Part shown: piece by piece, positions 51,443 through 63,035 of the stretch
How the letters are laid out: each line of letters starts with the position of its first letter
Position numbering within the stretch: position 1 is the stretch's first letter
DNA from: Manihot esculenta
Taxonomy: Eukaryota > Streptophyta > Magnoliopsida > Malpighiales > Euphorbiaceae
Reading direction: 5' to 3'
Assembly (NCBI RefSeq): GCF_001659605.2
Contig: NC_035174.2
Location: 6,388,389 to 6,452,388, forward strand
DNA length: 64,000 bases
Translations under genes and position numbers: made by a program
The notes under the pieces: generated by a model
Told to the model about the DNA's origin: nothing
The model's input: only the letters and a program-made list of their open reading frames with translations
Databases searched by the model: none

Positions 51443-53352
51443 TGGAAGTTTATATCCAGTGTGTGTAGTACTATTGGAGCGAGTAATGCATATCTAGCCA
51501 TTACGCGACAAATTGTGAAGATTAAGGGTGTTTTGGTCATTTGAGTGGAACAGTTACGTGTAGTTCAGAGATTTGATTGGCTGATTTTACCTTTTGGGGT
51601 TTTTGGGGTTATCTCTCTTAATCATTGTTGCGTTAGATATTTTTTGGGAAGTGACATTGAACAAAAATAAATAAATATCTTTTTCCTTTTTATATTTAAA
51701 TTACAATTCACTTAAATTAAATTTGATTTTATAAAAAAAAAAATTCTATAACTATTGTATATTAAATATTTATTATAATAATTATATAAAATTAATTTAA
51801 AAATATTAATAAATACTAAATGTATATTTGAATATTTAGTTTAATGTTTTTGACATTTATCTTAATAGTTGATAGTTATTTTATTAGTAGTTTACCACAA
51901 AATTAAAATAAATAATTTTTATGAACTACCCTTTAATATTTAAATATTAATATTTCAATTTAGTCAATGTCAAAATAATATCAATTTTTAATTTTAGTAT
52001 TTTTCTTAAATTATTGGAGAAGTATTCAGAATTATTGGGCTGGGAGGCCTAAATGCTCCTCTTGGTCCAAGTTCCAATCAATCCCAATTCCTAATACGAT
52101 GGGCTGAAAAATCTCCAAAATTTTCATCATGAAATAGTACGCTTGTCTGAAACATCAATTATCTTTGCATTGGCAGTAATTGCTCAGCTTAGAATTCAGA
52201 AGAGCATAGAAGCTTTAAAGGCTGCCAATTCAAAGTGGTCCTTGACAAGTAATCTATTGAATGTGCACAGCTTCAATTTTGTTATCAATCAAACTCTAAT
52301 GCTAATTGGCCTTTTCATGATATTCCCTTTGCTAGATCTCGTGGCTTGAGTTCATTACATCAAATTAGAGGAATTTTCTCTTAGCAAACAACATCTTAAA
52401 CATCTTCAATCTTTCAAGGATTGATTGTGATGGGCAACCTCTCTGTTTGCTGTGCATTAATGGCATATCTGCTTTCATTTCCTAACATTCCTTTCTCATC
52501 ACATCCTTCACATGGCTGCAGCTGACTCTACTATTTAATATTTTACAGATTCTTTTCAGTTTAAATCTATTTTCTTGGCTATATTGAAAAGGGTCGGTTA
52601 CTTCTCTTTTCTCAAATTAATATTTGGGTTTTAATGGAGTAATAGGATGACAAATCTGAATGGATTTTGCTGATATAACCCATTAGTTTGTACTTTTACT
52701 TCTACTTTTTATTGTTTGCTGATATATTTCCTTAAATATATTAGTTAGGGAGTATTAAAAATTAATTTAGAAATCAAATTGACATAACTTGCTGTAAATA
52801 TTTTTACCCGGTGCGAATAAGATTTAGTTTAATACGATGAATAGATTATATAATAACATTTTTTTTTCAATGCATCTAAAAGTATACTTCTTTTGTACTT
52901 TTAGCCTCTAGAGCTCAATGCCAAACAAGCACAGTCGTTTGCAATCATAAGAAAGCTAGGCGCCAATAAACACTAAAATTTGTTGTGGATGCTGTGTACA
53001 TGTTACAATTTCTTGTTTCACTGTGTACTGAAAGAGAAATTCACTTCCCCCACCCAAAAACTTTCCAAGTTTCTGGGCTGTTCTGCCTTTGAAAGACATG
53101 TAATACGCTGATAAAAAAAGCTTTGATCCATTTGTAGAGAGAAATTGGTACTTCTTAGTTGGAAACATAACAATCACCTACTAGGGATAAATTTTTTATC
53201 TCATGTTCAGGATAATGAACATTAATATTAGCTGTAAATTTCACCCGGAAAACTTTCAACTATGTCTCTCTTCCCAGAATCACTTCCCCTTACACATGCC
53301 CTACCACATGTACACCGCAGTAAAAAGTACATGGAGGACTAATTCTTGGTAA
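51443..53352. other. Intergenic region between NRP1 and PKS genes
   Basis: No recognised gene. The segment 51640-52020 is very AT-rich. The open frame at 52143-52349 follows an otherwise unremarkable stretch, begins at a non-ATG codon and matches no family. The last part is the 3' untranslated region of the PKS-like gene. Confidence 0.5.
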
Positions 53353-54687
53353 TCAAGGGAAAGCAAAATCTTTCACCTTAGAATCAGCAGGTAACTTCCT
53401 TGTCACTGGCATGGAGGTTTGGTGATGCAAGTGAGGCTTAGTCTTCTCATTTCTTTTGTATGCAGATTCAGCAACTTCTATTGCTTTTTCATTCGTGCAC
53501 CCCAATAGGCTCTTTGGGCGACGGGTCCTTGGCGATGATGTTAAACCAGCAGATTTTATGCTAATTTCTGCAGGTTTCTTTTCATGGTAATCTGAAACAG
53601 CAGAGAAATCAGCAGCACTGGCTGTGACAACACTCCACTCAATGCTGGTCTCGCTTGGCTCATACCGGCTTGGGGGTGTCATGCAGCCGGACAAGCCATC
53701 AGAAGTTTGTTTCCTGAACGGTGGCTGTGTACTGCAGGATATGTTCTCTATCTCGAACAGGTCTGAACTTGCATCACTTTCTGCTTCTTCATACACTTGA
53801 CTACTCGCAGAAGTTGTAGGCAGATTTCGTGCCTTCGGAAATGGAATGGCATCCCAAGTTAGAACAGAGAGCTTCCTTTCTAAATTTGATACTATATCTT
53901 CCCTCTTTACCATATGGGAGCCAAACACGTCCAGTGATTTTCGTGGATCTTCTTCTAGGCTCTTCTGCTTCTGTCCTTTAACTACCAGGTTTTGCACCGC
54001 AGAGTTCACAGTTGATAATACTAAACAGTCTTCTCCGTTGGAGCCAGTGCTCGTCTTTTCTAAACTTGGCCTGCGAAACTCATCTTTCACTGGAAGCCTT
54101 GATCGAGACTGTTTTGCTCCCTCTAGCATGATAGGGTCTCCGGCAACTTGAAGATCACCATGAGGAATACTTTTATCTAAATAAACAGATTTCCCATGGA
54201 AACAAGATCCATTGCAGGCAAACCCAGGAAAGAACCATCTTCCATTCACTCTCTTCTTCCTGCTATGAGATGATGTTCTCAGAGAATTTGTTAATAAAGC
54301 AGTTTGGCTATTCCAGCTTGATTGATCAGAATTGACACTTGAAGTCCCTAACCTGCTTTTTGGCCTCGAAAGGTGAAGTTCATCCCCGTTCTCTATTTTC
54401 TCATGCGGATACTTCCCTCCATTAGCATCTGTGTTTCCTGCACTTTCATCATCAAGTTTCATGTTGAAGTATTCCTCAGCCCCAAAGACAGTGATTTCAC
54501 CTTCTCCAGGCTTAGTTTTCTCCGAGTTTTTCTGAATGGAAGTCTCTTGAGTTGAGATTATGTCAGGAGTAGGAAACTCAGCTGTCTCTGTTAGCTTAAG
54601 TACATAGTTCTGCTGTACTGCAGTAAGATAAGCAAATGAGGCATCTCGAAGATCAGGAAGATCTGTACTCTTGCTTTCGCCATCCAT
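53353..54687 (-). CDS. PKS: Phytochrome kinase substrate (PKS) family protein
   Basis: A single exon of 444 residues. Blocks diagnostic for the PKS family appear in order: DASFAYL near the N-terminus; ITVFGAEEYFNMKL (about 65-78); SSWNSQTALL; the Cys-containing FACNGSCFHGKSVYLD; KSLDVFGS; SDASSDLFEIENI; and the most conserved block, YEPSETSIEWSVVTASAADF followed by SAVSDY. PKS proteins are plasma-membrane-associated and bind phytochromes and phototropin signalling partners (PHOT1, NPH3) in phototropism, leaf positioning and hypocotyl growth. Most of the chain is Ser/Lys-rich and probably disordered. Plant PKS genes are typically intronless, as here. I cannot say which of PKS1-4 is the closest counterpart. 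Confidence 0.93.
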   Translation of the reverse strand: MDGESKSTDLPDLRDASFAYLTAVQQNYVLKLTETAEFPTPDIISTQETSIQKNSEKTKPGEGEITVFGAEEYFNMKLDDESAGNTDANGGKYPHEKIENGDELHLSRPKSRLGTSSVNSDQSSWNSQTALLTNSLRTSSHSRKKRVNGRWFFPGFACNGSCFHGKSVYLDKSIPHGDLQVAGDPIMLEGAKQSRSRLPVKDEFRRPSLEKTSTGSNGEDCLVLSTVNSAVQNLVVKGQKQKSLEEDPRKSLDVFGSHMVKREDIVSNLERKLSVLTWDAIPFPKARNLPTTSASSQVYEEAESDASSDLFEIENISCSTQPPFRKQTSDGLSGCMTPPSRYEPSETSIEWSVVTASAADFSAVSDYHEKKPAEISIKSAGLTSSPRTRRPKSLLGCTNEKAIEVAESAYKRNEKTKPHLHHQTSMPVTRKLPADSKVKDFAFP

Positions 54688-55642
54688 AGCTCCAAAATGG
54701 CTGGAGAGTGGAGGCAGAGTTGACTACCAAGAGAGAAAAACAAAAAAGACAGAAATTTGATGCTTGAGGAACTTGTGGAGGGAGAAAGGAAGAAACTATA
54801 TTAAGGAAAGTTTGAATGACTTGGGAGTTTCTGGCAGCGTTAAAGCCCCGACAAGCTTAAAAGGTAGGAGATACGGTCGAAACTGATATAAAATAGTTTG
54901 AATTTGAGGGAAGGGGTAAAGACAAAAGAGAGAGGATGGCTTTTGAGAAGCAATTTCCACAGAAGTAGATTTTTGAGAGATGCAAGCATGCAGCATAGAT
55001 CGGTATGTGGTCCTATAAGCTTGGTGCTTGATTAATGATGGGTCACCCTTCTCTCATATTTTACTAATGTAATAAAGATAGCTTTGGGATGTCCATAATA
55101 AACTATCTTTATGATTTCCACATCATAAGGGAATGTAAACAGCATTGAATTTAAACCGTGTAAATCATCAGGAAAGGTAGGCAACATATGTTTCAGGCCA
55201 ATCTTAGAAATCAGGAAGTCTTCTTGATGCTATCCAAGAAAAAATAATGCCATGCGATTTGGATAAATAAGACAAATTAATATCAGAAAAAACCTCAAAA
55301 TTTCTATACAAACTGCAACAGGAAGTAGAGAAGCCAACAATGAACTCCACTAGGCCCCTCGAACTAAAGCTTAAACACAAAAGAACAAAATATCATGGGA
55401 AAGAAACTGTAAGATCATGAGGCTTAATTTGCAACTAAGAATTACCTATCTGTATCATGTATCTGCCTAAAAGAACAGAAGCTGATAAACAATAAACGGT
55501 AAATACTTGCAGAAGCCGCATTCTGTTGCTGTGCTTGTGGCAGGGTGGCCCGTAAGTGATGAAGTTAATTTGTTTGTTCCGAATCATAAAAAGTAGCAAT
55601 TCCCATGATATCGCAATGCAGTTCTAGCACTGTCTTTCGTGT
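54688..55642. other. Intergenic region upstream of the PKS gene
   Basis: This contains the PKS promoter and leader and the 3' untranslated end of the PMT gene. Nothing else was identified. Confidence 0.5.
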
Positions 55643-58600
55643 TTACTGTGAGGAAGTACTATTGTGTTCTCCAGCAACCCAATATTGTTTCACAGCAAAC
55701 AAGACCTTTTCTGTGACAAGTGGACCATCCTCATGGTCCACCATTTTTGTATTCCATCTCATTCCTCCAACAATTCTCTTCACCTTGATCAGCACCTCCA
55801 TTTGATCACGGAGTATGACCGCTCCTTCAGGTCTTAATATTCGATCCAACTCAATAAGAATGTCTTCCATGTTGCATCTGTATTGCAAAATATAAATGCA
55901 ATAAATTCTTAAGGTACTTTCTAGTTGCAGGCTTACAAGCGAAAGGCTATTACTAGAACTGAATGAGCTCTGCTCCAAGGCAAATCTGAAACAATATCAA
56001 TGTCATTTGAAAATCTAGGTCATGACCAATTACGCTAATTTTATACTGGTAAGTTGAGGATTAAATTGAATATTGAATGGTGAATCAAGTGCCTTGCAAG
56101 TCAATTAAGGATCAACACTACAAATAAATCATCATTTCTTTCAATCAGGCCAAGAAGTTCTATTAGAATAGTGTAGGACGTAATATTAACATAGACTTAC
56201 TTATCCTTATACAAGCTGAACAAACCATTTGCATGAATAAGGTCATATGTCCTTGGGTATGTGGAGAAGGCTTCACACCTGGTGAAGTATAGAAAAATTA
56301 AATAAAAGCATAACAATAACAGAAATGATCCTCAAAAAGTTGCATAGGAACTGGAACAAATTCTTTAACATAAACTGCATCCCATGTATATTGGCCTTCA
56401 AAAGGACACCACTCCTACAAAGTATGCTTAAAACTACTGAAAATATGAACTCAAAGGATTCTAATTTCTAGAAAAACATCAAAGTTCTGCCTTGTGAAAA
56501 CTTCGTTTTGGGTAACAACTAACAAGATTGGATGCTTTCATGACAGTTGACACATGTTTGCAAATTGCTGAATCATTGGTTCAGAACCAGAAAAAAAGTG
56601 ATTGGTCATAGCCAACAGAAGCTCCTAAAAGGATTGGTACAGAAGCCTAGATTTGAGTACAGATCTTAAGAAATACGTTATATGACATACAATGTGAAAA
56701 TTCTCATCAAGGTCAGCAAAGCCTATGGCTGCAACAATCTCACTGCCCATAGAAGAGCATTAGCTGAGAAATGAAAATCAAAGAGACAATACACACACAA
56801 GGGGAAGGGGGGGAGAGAGAGAGAGGGAGATCTTCCAGAAGTTACCAATCATGATATATGCCAATTAAACCGCGCTCGTATATAACACCCAAGGTGTCTT
56901 TTTCAGCTACTGTAGGCATAACATTCATAACCCACAATTTTGGAGATTCAAGGGCTGCAGCAAAACCTCCCATACCAGCATTCATATCCATGATATTGCG
57001 GTACCTCCCTGAGTCGAGGATTTTGTTTATTCTCTTATAAGCATTGACATGCTTTTTCCAAAGACGGGTGTCCTCCAGGTATGTCTCAACAGACACTCCA
57101 GGAATAGAATCACTAGATATTCTGAAAGGAATGGCATTAAGTCTTTCTTGAAATGGCTGCCATGGAGCACCAGCAACTTCATTCGGCTCATTGGTCTTAA
57201 GATAGGGAGTTACACATGCTTCCATTTTCTTGTACCTACAAATCATCAGAAGATGATTTTAATGCTGTCATTCTAATGATATCAAAGTGAGTTCTTACAT
57301 GAGCATGCAAACTTCCCAAATTCTTTGCAAAACAAACATAAGACCTGTTAGCAACAAGCAGCTTTGTTCTGATAAAATTCCAAACAATTTTAGATCCCAG
57401 GTTCTGGAAACATGATATTCTCTGATTTTCCCCTTTCTTTGCTAAACTTAAAAAGCCAAAAAAAAGGAGGAATGAATCCAAGGAGATAAATAACCACGGC
57501 ACATGGGTCAGCTCATTCTATAAGTTCCTGTGTTGCTTTAATTAGAAGTGACAGGCAAAACTTCCACTAATGATATCAAAGTGAGTTCTTACATGAGCAT
57601 GCAAACTTCCCAAATTCTTTGAAAAACAAACATAAGACCTGTTAGCAACAAGCAGCTTTGTTCTGATAAAATTCCAAACAATTTTAGATCCCAGGTTCTG
57701 GAAACATGATATTCTCTGATTTTACCCTTTCTTTGCTAAACTTAAAAAGCCAAAAAAAAGGAGGAATGAATCCAAGGAGATAAATAACCACGGCACATGG
57801 GTCAGCTCATTCTATAAGTTCCTGTGTTGCTTTAATTAGAAGTGACAGGCAAAACTTCCACTAATACATAACAGAGTTAGATTTCAAGATCAGTAGGCAT
57901 CTTTATTCCAGAAGGGAAAAAAATGCATGTCAGTTGATTACTTAGCCAGTAAATATTCAAACAAACGGCTAAAATCAGGAGAAGTTCACCACATGGCGTA
58001 CCACACATCATCTGTGTTTGTGGATTGGCACATAGTAGGCTGAGGGTCTAGCTCAAGGCAAGAATCATAATTTATTCTTTTTTGCCAGATGGCTATTTCA
58101 CCCATCTCATGTTTCTTTTCCCAGCAAAGAAGTTTGGCAACTTCTTCTATCTTCCTTTGCTCCTCCTCAAGCTCCTCTTTAGGACGCTGCCATGATTCGT
58201 AATTATTCCTCCAATTGATGGGAGGACCAGAAAGCACCCAATAACCACCAGGTCTAAGAACACGATCAACTTCCATCATATACATTCCATCTGAAGAAAC
58301 AAGTCCCATCATGATGTTACTGATGATTCATTTCCAAGTATTCAAATGAAAGAAAAGGAACCAACTTAATTTTGAAGACCTTTTACTTCATTATAGAAGT
58401 TGAAAAATCATTTATCACGAATTTTCTTACCATACATTATTTATTTTAGTGCTGGCACTATATTCTTTTGAGTTATCTTAGGCTTGATGAGGTAAAACTA
58501 ACCTCTATTACTGAACGCGCAGCATTAACAAAGGCCAATATAGAGATTATTTCGTATTACACTTGTGACTTGACTGGCACATATAACTGAATAATAAACC

Positions 58601-59741
58601 AACAAGCAGATATTTTGTGTTATGCTTCTTGGCCACCCATGCCTTTCTTAAGACTATCTTATGCTAAACAATGAAAACCCAAAAAATCTTTTCTCACCAT
58701 TGAAACCCCATGGTATCAGGCAACGAGAACAGTGAGCCATGTCAAAAGCTCTAGAAGGATAAGGCAGCTTGATAGTTCCAAGTACACCAATAACAGCTGG
58801 AACACCTCTTTCCAACGCAAATTGAACTTGTGCTTCATGAGAGTCTCTTGGAGCAAACGACATGGCTATAACATTCTTTTTGAAAAGGTATGCACCCCAA
58901 CTTGCAACCTAAGCACGATCAAGCCTTTCTTCAAATCAAATACAAAACAGTACAAAAACTAAACAAACATTCCATGCTGATTAACAAAGAGACGAGCATA
59001 ATAACCCAGAAACAGAGGGAAGAGTTTGGGTGTATTAGAACAATGCAGAGAAGAAGAGTAGAGAACCTTAAAGGAAAATAAGAGCCTCATATAATTACTT
59101 ACTCCACATCCAGTATCTAATGCAGTTCTAATCATCCCATTGTCCATAGGGATCACAGATGCAAGTTGATTGATATATGCATCAGCCCCATGAGGAAACT
59201 GGGTTCCACCACCTGGGAACCTAAATACATTACCCTCATATTGTATCCAATTCTGAACAGCCTTCTCAATGGTCAAGCTCTTGTAAGGAGCATTTGCATA
59301 GGGTACATAGTCACGACTCTTTGGCCATGGAAATGGGTTTGCATATCCTTTGGGCGCTGGAATAAGGCACTGAAGCTTCTCCTTTTCAGGGGGACAATGT
59401 CGTTCCCTATAGATCATATTCTCTCGAGGAAATGTCATTGCCCTCATTTGCTCGTGGCAAGGTGTGTAGTCAATATACTTGTCATCACATGGCTTAATCT
59501 CCTTCACTTCAGCTCCAGAACCATCAACTATTCCTGCATCACCACTTGTCTGATAATTCAAATTGTTGAGAATGCTGCAGTGTGTCTGTTTGGTGATCTC
59601 AAGAGCTATGCTATCACCCTTTCCAAAGCCACTTCGCTGCCATGCACCCAAAATGTAGAAGAAACCGCATAATCCAACTACAATGAAAATTGACACTGAA
59701 CTCCTAGTTTTATGGTCTCCTGAGTTCCCTTTAGTCGCCAT
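55643..59741 (-). CDS. PMT2: Probable pectin methyltransferase PMT2 type (QUA2/TSD2-related)
   Basis: Six coding exons in reading order (59741-59103, 58908-58698, 58290-58002, 57235-56846, 56278-56201, 55877-55643) give 613 residues, against about 616 in Arabidopsis PMT2. The protein is type II membrane: a short cytosolic N-terminus, then an anchor at about 16-34 ([19 protein letters not shown]) in the Golgi. The Methyltransf_29 domain starts at about 90 ([20 protein letters not shown]). The first SAM-binding motif is [19 protein letters not shown]; further blocks are [38 protein letters not shown] and [14 protein letters not shown], and the end is [15 protein letters not shown]. Family members are thought to methylate homogalacturonan in the Golgi. 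The text around [18 protein letters not shown] and [13 protein letters not shown] fits PMT2 better than PMT14. The frame closes exactly. Upstream non-coding exon(s) probably reach to about 60420. Confidence 0.96.
57273..57865. repeat. 294 bp tandem duplication in PMT2 intron 3
   Basis: The block 57273-57566 is repeated at 57567-57860, followed by five more matching bases. I see only about two differences (CTTTGCAAAA versus CTTTGAAAAA and TTTTCCCC versus TTTTACCC). It is wholly intronic and recent. Confidence 0.95.
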
Positions 59742-62345
59742 GCTGCACCTGAAAGGCACATTTTAGGTCTTCTGTTTGTTATTTCTTTTTCAAATATTCA
59801 TCTTCTTTATAGATACATGAAACGTATAATAGACACAAACAATAATACTAGGAAACATTCAAAATCCAAATTCGAAATTTGGGTGACCTGCCAAGAGTTT
59901 CTGATGGGAAGAGTTGTGTGATCAACTTAAAATCAAATGCAATCAATAGAAATGACAAATCAGTAATCACTGAAATGATCACGGATACCTTAACCTATAT
60001 TTGCAGGAATAAATAATCAAGAAAACCATAGTGAATTGAAAAACCTGTAGAATACTCAATGAAAGCTCTTCAGTTTTACATGAACGAAGGCCAGCCTCAT
60101 AAAACCAATCCTACTGATAAAATCAAATAGAATTCCATCCATTGAAAGGTCAAAGAAATCGACAGCAAAGTCGCGTATAAATGTCAAAATTAAAATTACA
60201 AAGGGGGAAGTTAATGCAATGAAACACTTAACACTGTAATTAGCACCGAAAGATTGAATCAACCAATCTAAAATCAAACGATCATCATCAAAGATGAAGG
60301 AACTCTTACAGGCGAAGTAATCGAAGATGTAGAGAGGCCAATTAGATCAAAATCATCAATGAATTTGCAGCACACAGAGAGAGAGAGAGAGAGAGAATTA
60401 TGAGATTATGATTGGCAGAATCTTAGGAAGAAGAAAGTACAAAAGGTGAAGCGCACGGCGGGAGAGAGAAAGTGGTTAAGATCTTTTCGATGTGTTCAGA
60501 GTACAAATTCATTTTTGTTAGATTGCGATCTATCCAATAGGAACCCGCCACCTCAGCTTCCATGCTGTGGGTTGCTTCCTACGAAAAGGTATTTCTTGGA
60601 CAGGTGGTGCCTCATCCCTGCTTCTATCTCTCTTTTCTTTTTTAATTCGTAAAAACATATGACTCATTCGGTGCGCAATCCAAATGTGAAAGCATACTAA
60701 GTATATTCTTCTGTGACTGATTAAATAACGCTATTTGAAGCTCACAAGACGGTCAACCCATAGAGTCTAGTCCAAACTCAGAATATTCTGAAAAGCCTTA
60801 TTTTAGCAAAAGCGAACAATCCACCACCTACCGGCAACACTATTTTGCTCCTACGATATCGGTAATAGACGGAAGAGAGAGTGGAAGAGCAAAGAAAATG
60901 CAATGCAACAGCACCACAGCAAGCCTACCTTCCAGCTTCAAAAAGCAAGAAATACTCCAATCAAGCAAACACAAATGCAGAAGTCTACAGCTCAGCCATA
61001 GAGACGCAACACCAAAAACTATTAAAGGGAACAAATCAATGGCACAATATTTTCATTATATCATAGCTGTGGAGCGACCATATTTAAAGTAAACTCACTT
61101 TCTGGTGTCTATTCCACTAGCCTTTTTAACAGCTAATGACAAGCAATCAACATAAGGGAAGCAATATTTAATGATCACACAACTTGGCCATCCTCACTAA
61201 CCCCTCCACAAAAACCAAAAAAACAACAGAAGCATAGCATGTAACTATTGAACTTACACATTTTTTTTTAGAAAAAAAAACCGAAAAAAAGTTATCGCTT
61301 TCAAATTGTATGTTGCCATTGTATGTTGCCGTTTGATGCAATGCGATCCATAACTCTTAGAAATATAGATTCAAAACGCAAATAAACTACTTCAAAAAAT
61401 ACTACCATTTTAGGTTTCTTTGTAATAGTGATGAGTATTTTTTTTTTTTTCAATTGAAATTCTTTATTACTGAAAAGAATAGGGATAATATAAATTTTAG
61501 AAATTTTAATAGTTATATCTTAATTTTTTAAAGATAAGTCTAAATATAAAAATCAAATGGTTGAGAAAATTATAATAAAATAAAATAATAAATAAAATAT
61601 AAGAAAGACATTCACGAGATTAATCAGTTGATGGAGCTAATAGTAATGTACAATTAATTTAATTTTACAGTTTATGATATACTTATTAAAACAATATGAT
61701 AGAATTATTAAAAGTTATAACCTATTTTTAACCTTCGCAAAGGAAAAACTTATAATATTCTATATTTCTCATTTATTCAAAATTGAATATAAACAGTAAT
61801 ATAATAATAAAAATTGATGATTTTAATATTTAGTCTCTGAATTTTATTATTATTAATAAGTCGACTCTTATATTTTTAAAAATTTATTAAAATATTTTTA
61901 TATTTTCTTTCTGTTTATAAAATAATCTTTCCGTCATTTTTTTATTAAAAATAGATAAAGGATAAGAGATAAAAATTTTAAAATTCAATTTTATCTTCAT
62001 AAACTCTCATTATTTAATTTCTAGATGGTGATATTATTAACAAATTAATTTTAATATTTTTTAAAATATATTAAAATGTCTTTATTTTTTATTTTCATCA
62101 ATAAAATAGTTTTTATTTTTTTATGTAAAAATAAGAAGAATAAAAAAAATAAATAATCTAGTTTTCTGCTATAGATAATTTAATTTTTTATCATCTTTTT
62201 AACGATAAAAATGGATGAAATAATTATTTTATTGGCAAAAGGAAAAATAAAAATAGTTTAAAAATTTTTTTAAAATTGAAGAAATAATAATAGTAATAAT
62301 GTAAATTGGAAAAAGAAATTCCAGGAAAAGGTGTGGAAAAAAAAT
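59742..62345. other. PMT2 leader/promoter and AT-rich intergenic DNA
   Basis: The sequence up to about 60420 probably contains the PMT2 5' untranslated exon(s) and intron; a GA dinucleotide run is at 60376-60396. The open frames at 60056-60652 and 60840-61092 have no family similarity. From 61480 to 62300 the DNA is extremely AT-rich, with internally repeated AATATTTTT/TAAAATAG-type segments, likely a degraded non-autonomous element. Confidence 0.5.
60376..60396. repeat. GA dinucleotide run in the PMT2 leader region
   Basis: About ten AG units upstream of the PMT2 coding sequence. On the transcribed strand this is a CT-rich run, common in plant 5' untranslated regions. Confidence 0.9.
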
Positions 62346-62353
62346 TGTGGAGA

Positions 62354-62386
<33 letters not shown>

Positions 62387-62426
62387 ACCTTAATCTGGCG
62401 CCTTAGACCAACTCGGCCACCTCCAC
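62346..62426 (-). tRNA. trnL-AAG: tRNA-Leu (anticodon AAG)
   Basis: The transcribed strand starts GTGGAGGTGGCCGAGTTGG and ends TTCAAATCCCACTCTCCACA. The seven-base acceptor stem pairs (GTGGAGG with TCTCCAC, one G-T pair). The anticodon stem CCAGA/TCTGG encloses the loop TTAAGGT, giving anticodon AAG for CUU leucine codons. The long variable arm (about GGTCCGAAAGGGCG) is the class II type expected of leucine tRNA. The T arm is GTGGG TTCAAAT CCCAC. The A box (TGGCCGAGTTGG) and B box (GGTTCAAATCC) are intact. There is no intron. A and discriminator base are present; CCA is not encoded, as in nuclear genes. Confidence 0.97.
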
Positions 62427-63035
62427 TGCGCCGGTTGAATCTTCTCGGTTGATCATTATAAAAGGCGCTAAGGTTTATAAGGAATGTCACGTCTTCTTTC
62501 TGAATCTCTTCACGCAGAAATCCTCAAACCCCCGCCATTAGTTCTACCTTCGTCCTCACATGGGACCGTAGCTTCGTTCTCACTGCAAAAAGTGATGCTC
62601 TTCCCCATCTGATAAACCATTAAACCTCCATCCAAAACCCTAACGGACTGCATCACTCTACCTCCAACGGCACCGTTCAGGCAACTCTGGCCTTATGCAT
62701 GAATAGCTGTCCCGTCGCTTTTTTCACATTACGGGTAATTTATTTCCGACAATAGATATATTTTCTAATCGTTTCACGATTACTTTTAGTTATTGGTTTT
62801 GTTTCACTGCTTGGCTACCGGGAAAGTTGTGGAGGTCAGGCTTCCTTTTGTTTTATTTTGAAGGCATAATGGGGTTAACCTTGGTAAATTGTTAGTTATT
62901 CAAAATGATTGTGTTTTATTGGTTATTTTTAGGGTAAATGAAGCTTGAAGCCGGGAAAAAAACATGGTTGGTCTTAAAATCAACTTGGGAAGCGATTTTG
63001 ATGTATAAATCAATTAGATTTTTATAAATTTTGGG
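62427..63035 (+). other. Spacer between tRNA-Leu and the PPR gene
   Basis: The 609 bases between the divergent tRNA and PPR genes are likely PPR promoter and 5' untranslated sequence. No ATG-initiated frame upstream joins the PPR frame convincingly. Confidence 0.5.

Noticed and set aside
52143..52349. Possible small membrane protein between NRP1 and PKS
   Set aside because: The frame does not start at an ATG, has no recognised family and no splice or promoter support.
53846..54151. Plus-strand open frame opposite the PKS gene
   Set aside because: It is the antisense shadow of the long PKS coding exon, whose conserved family blocks are on the minus strand.
62224..62490. Minus-strand open frame covering the tRNA
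   Set aside because: It translates the tRNA-Leu itself plus flanking low-complexity DNA; the tRNA structure is complete and explains the sequence.
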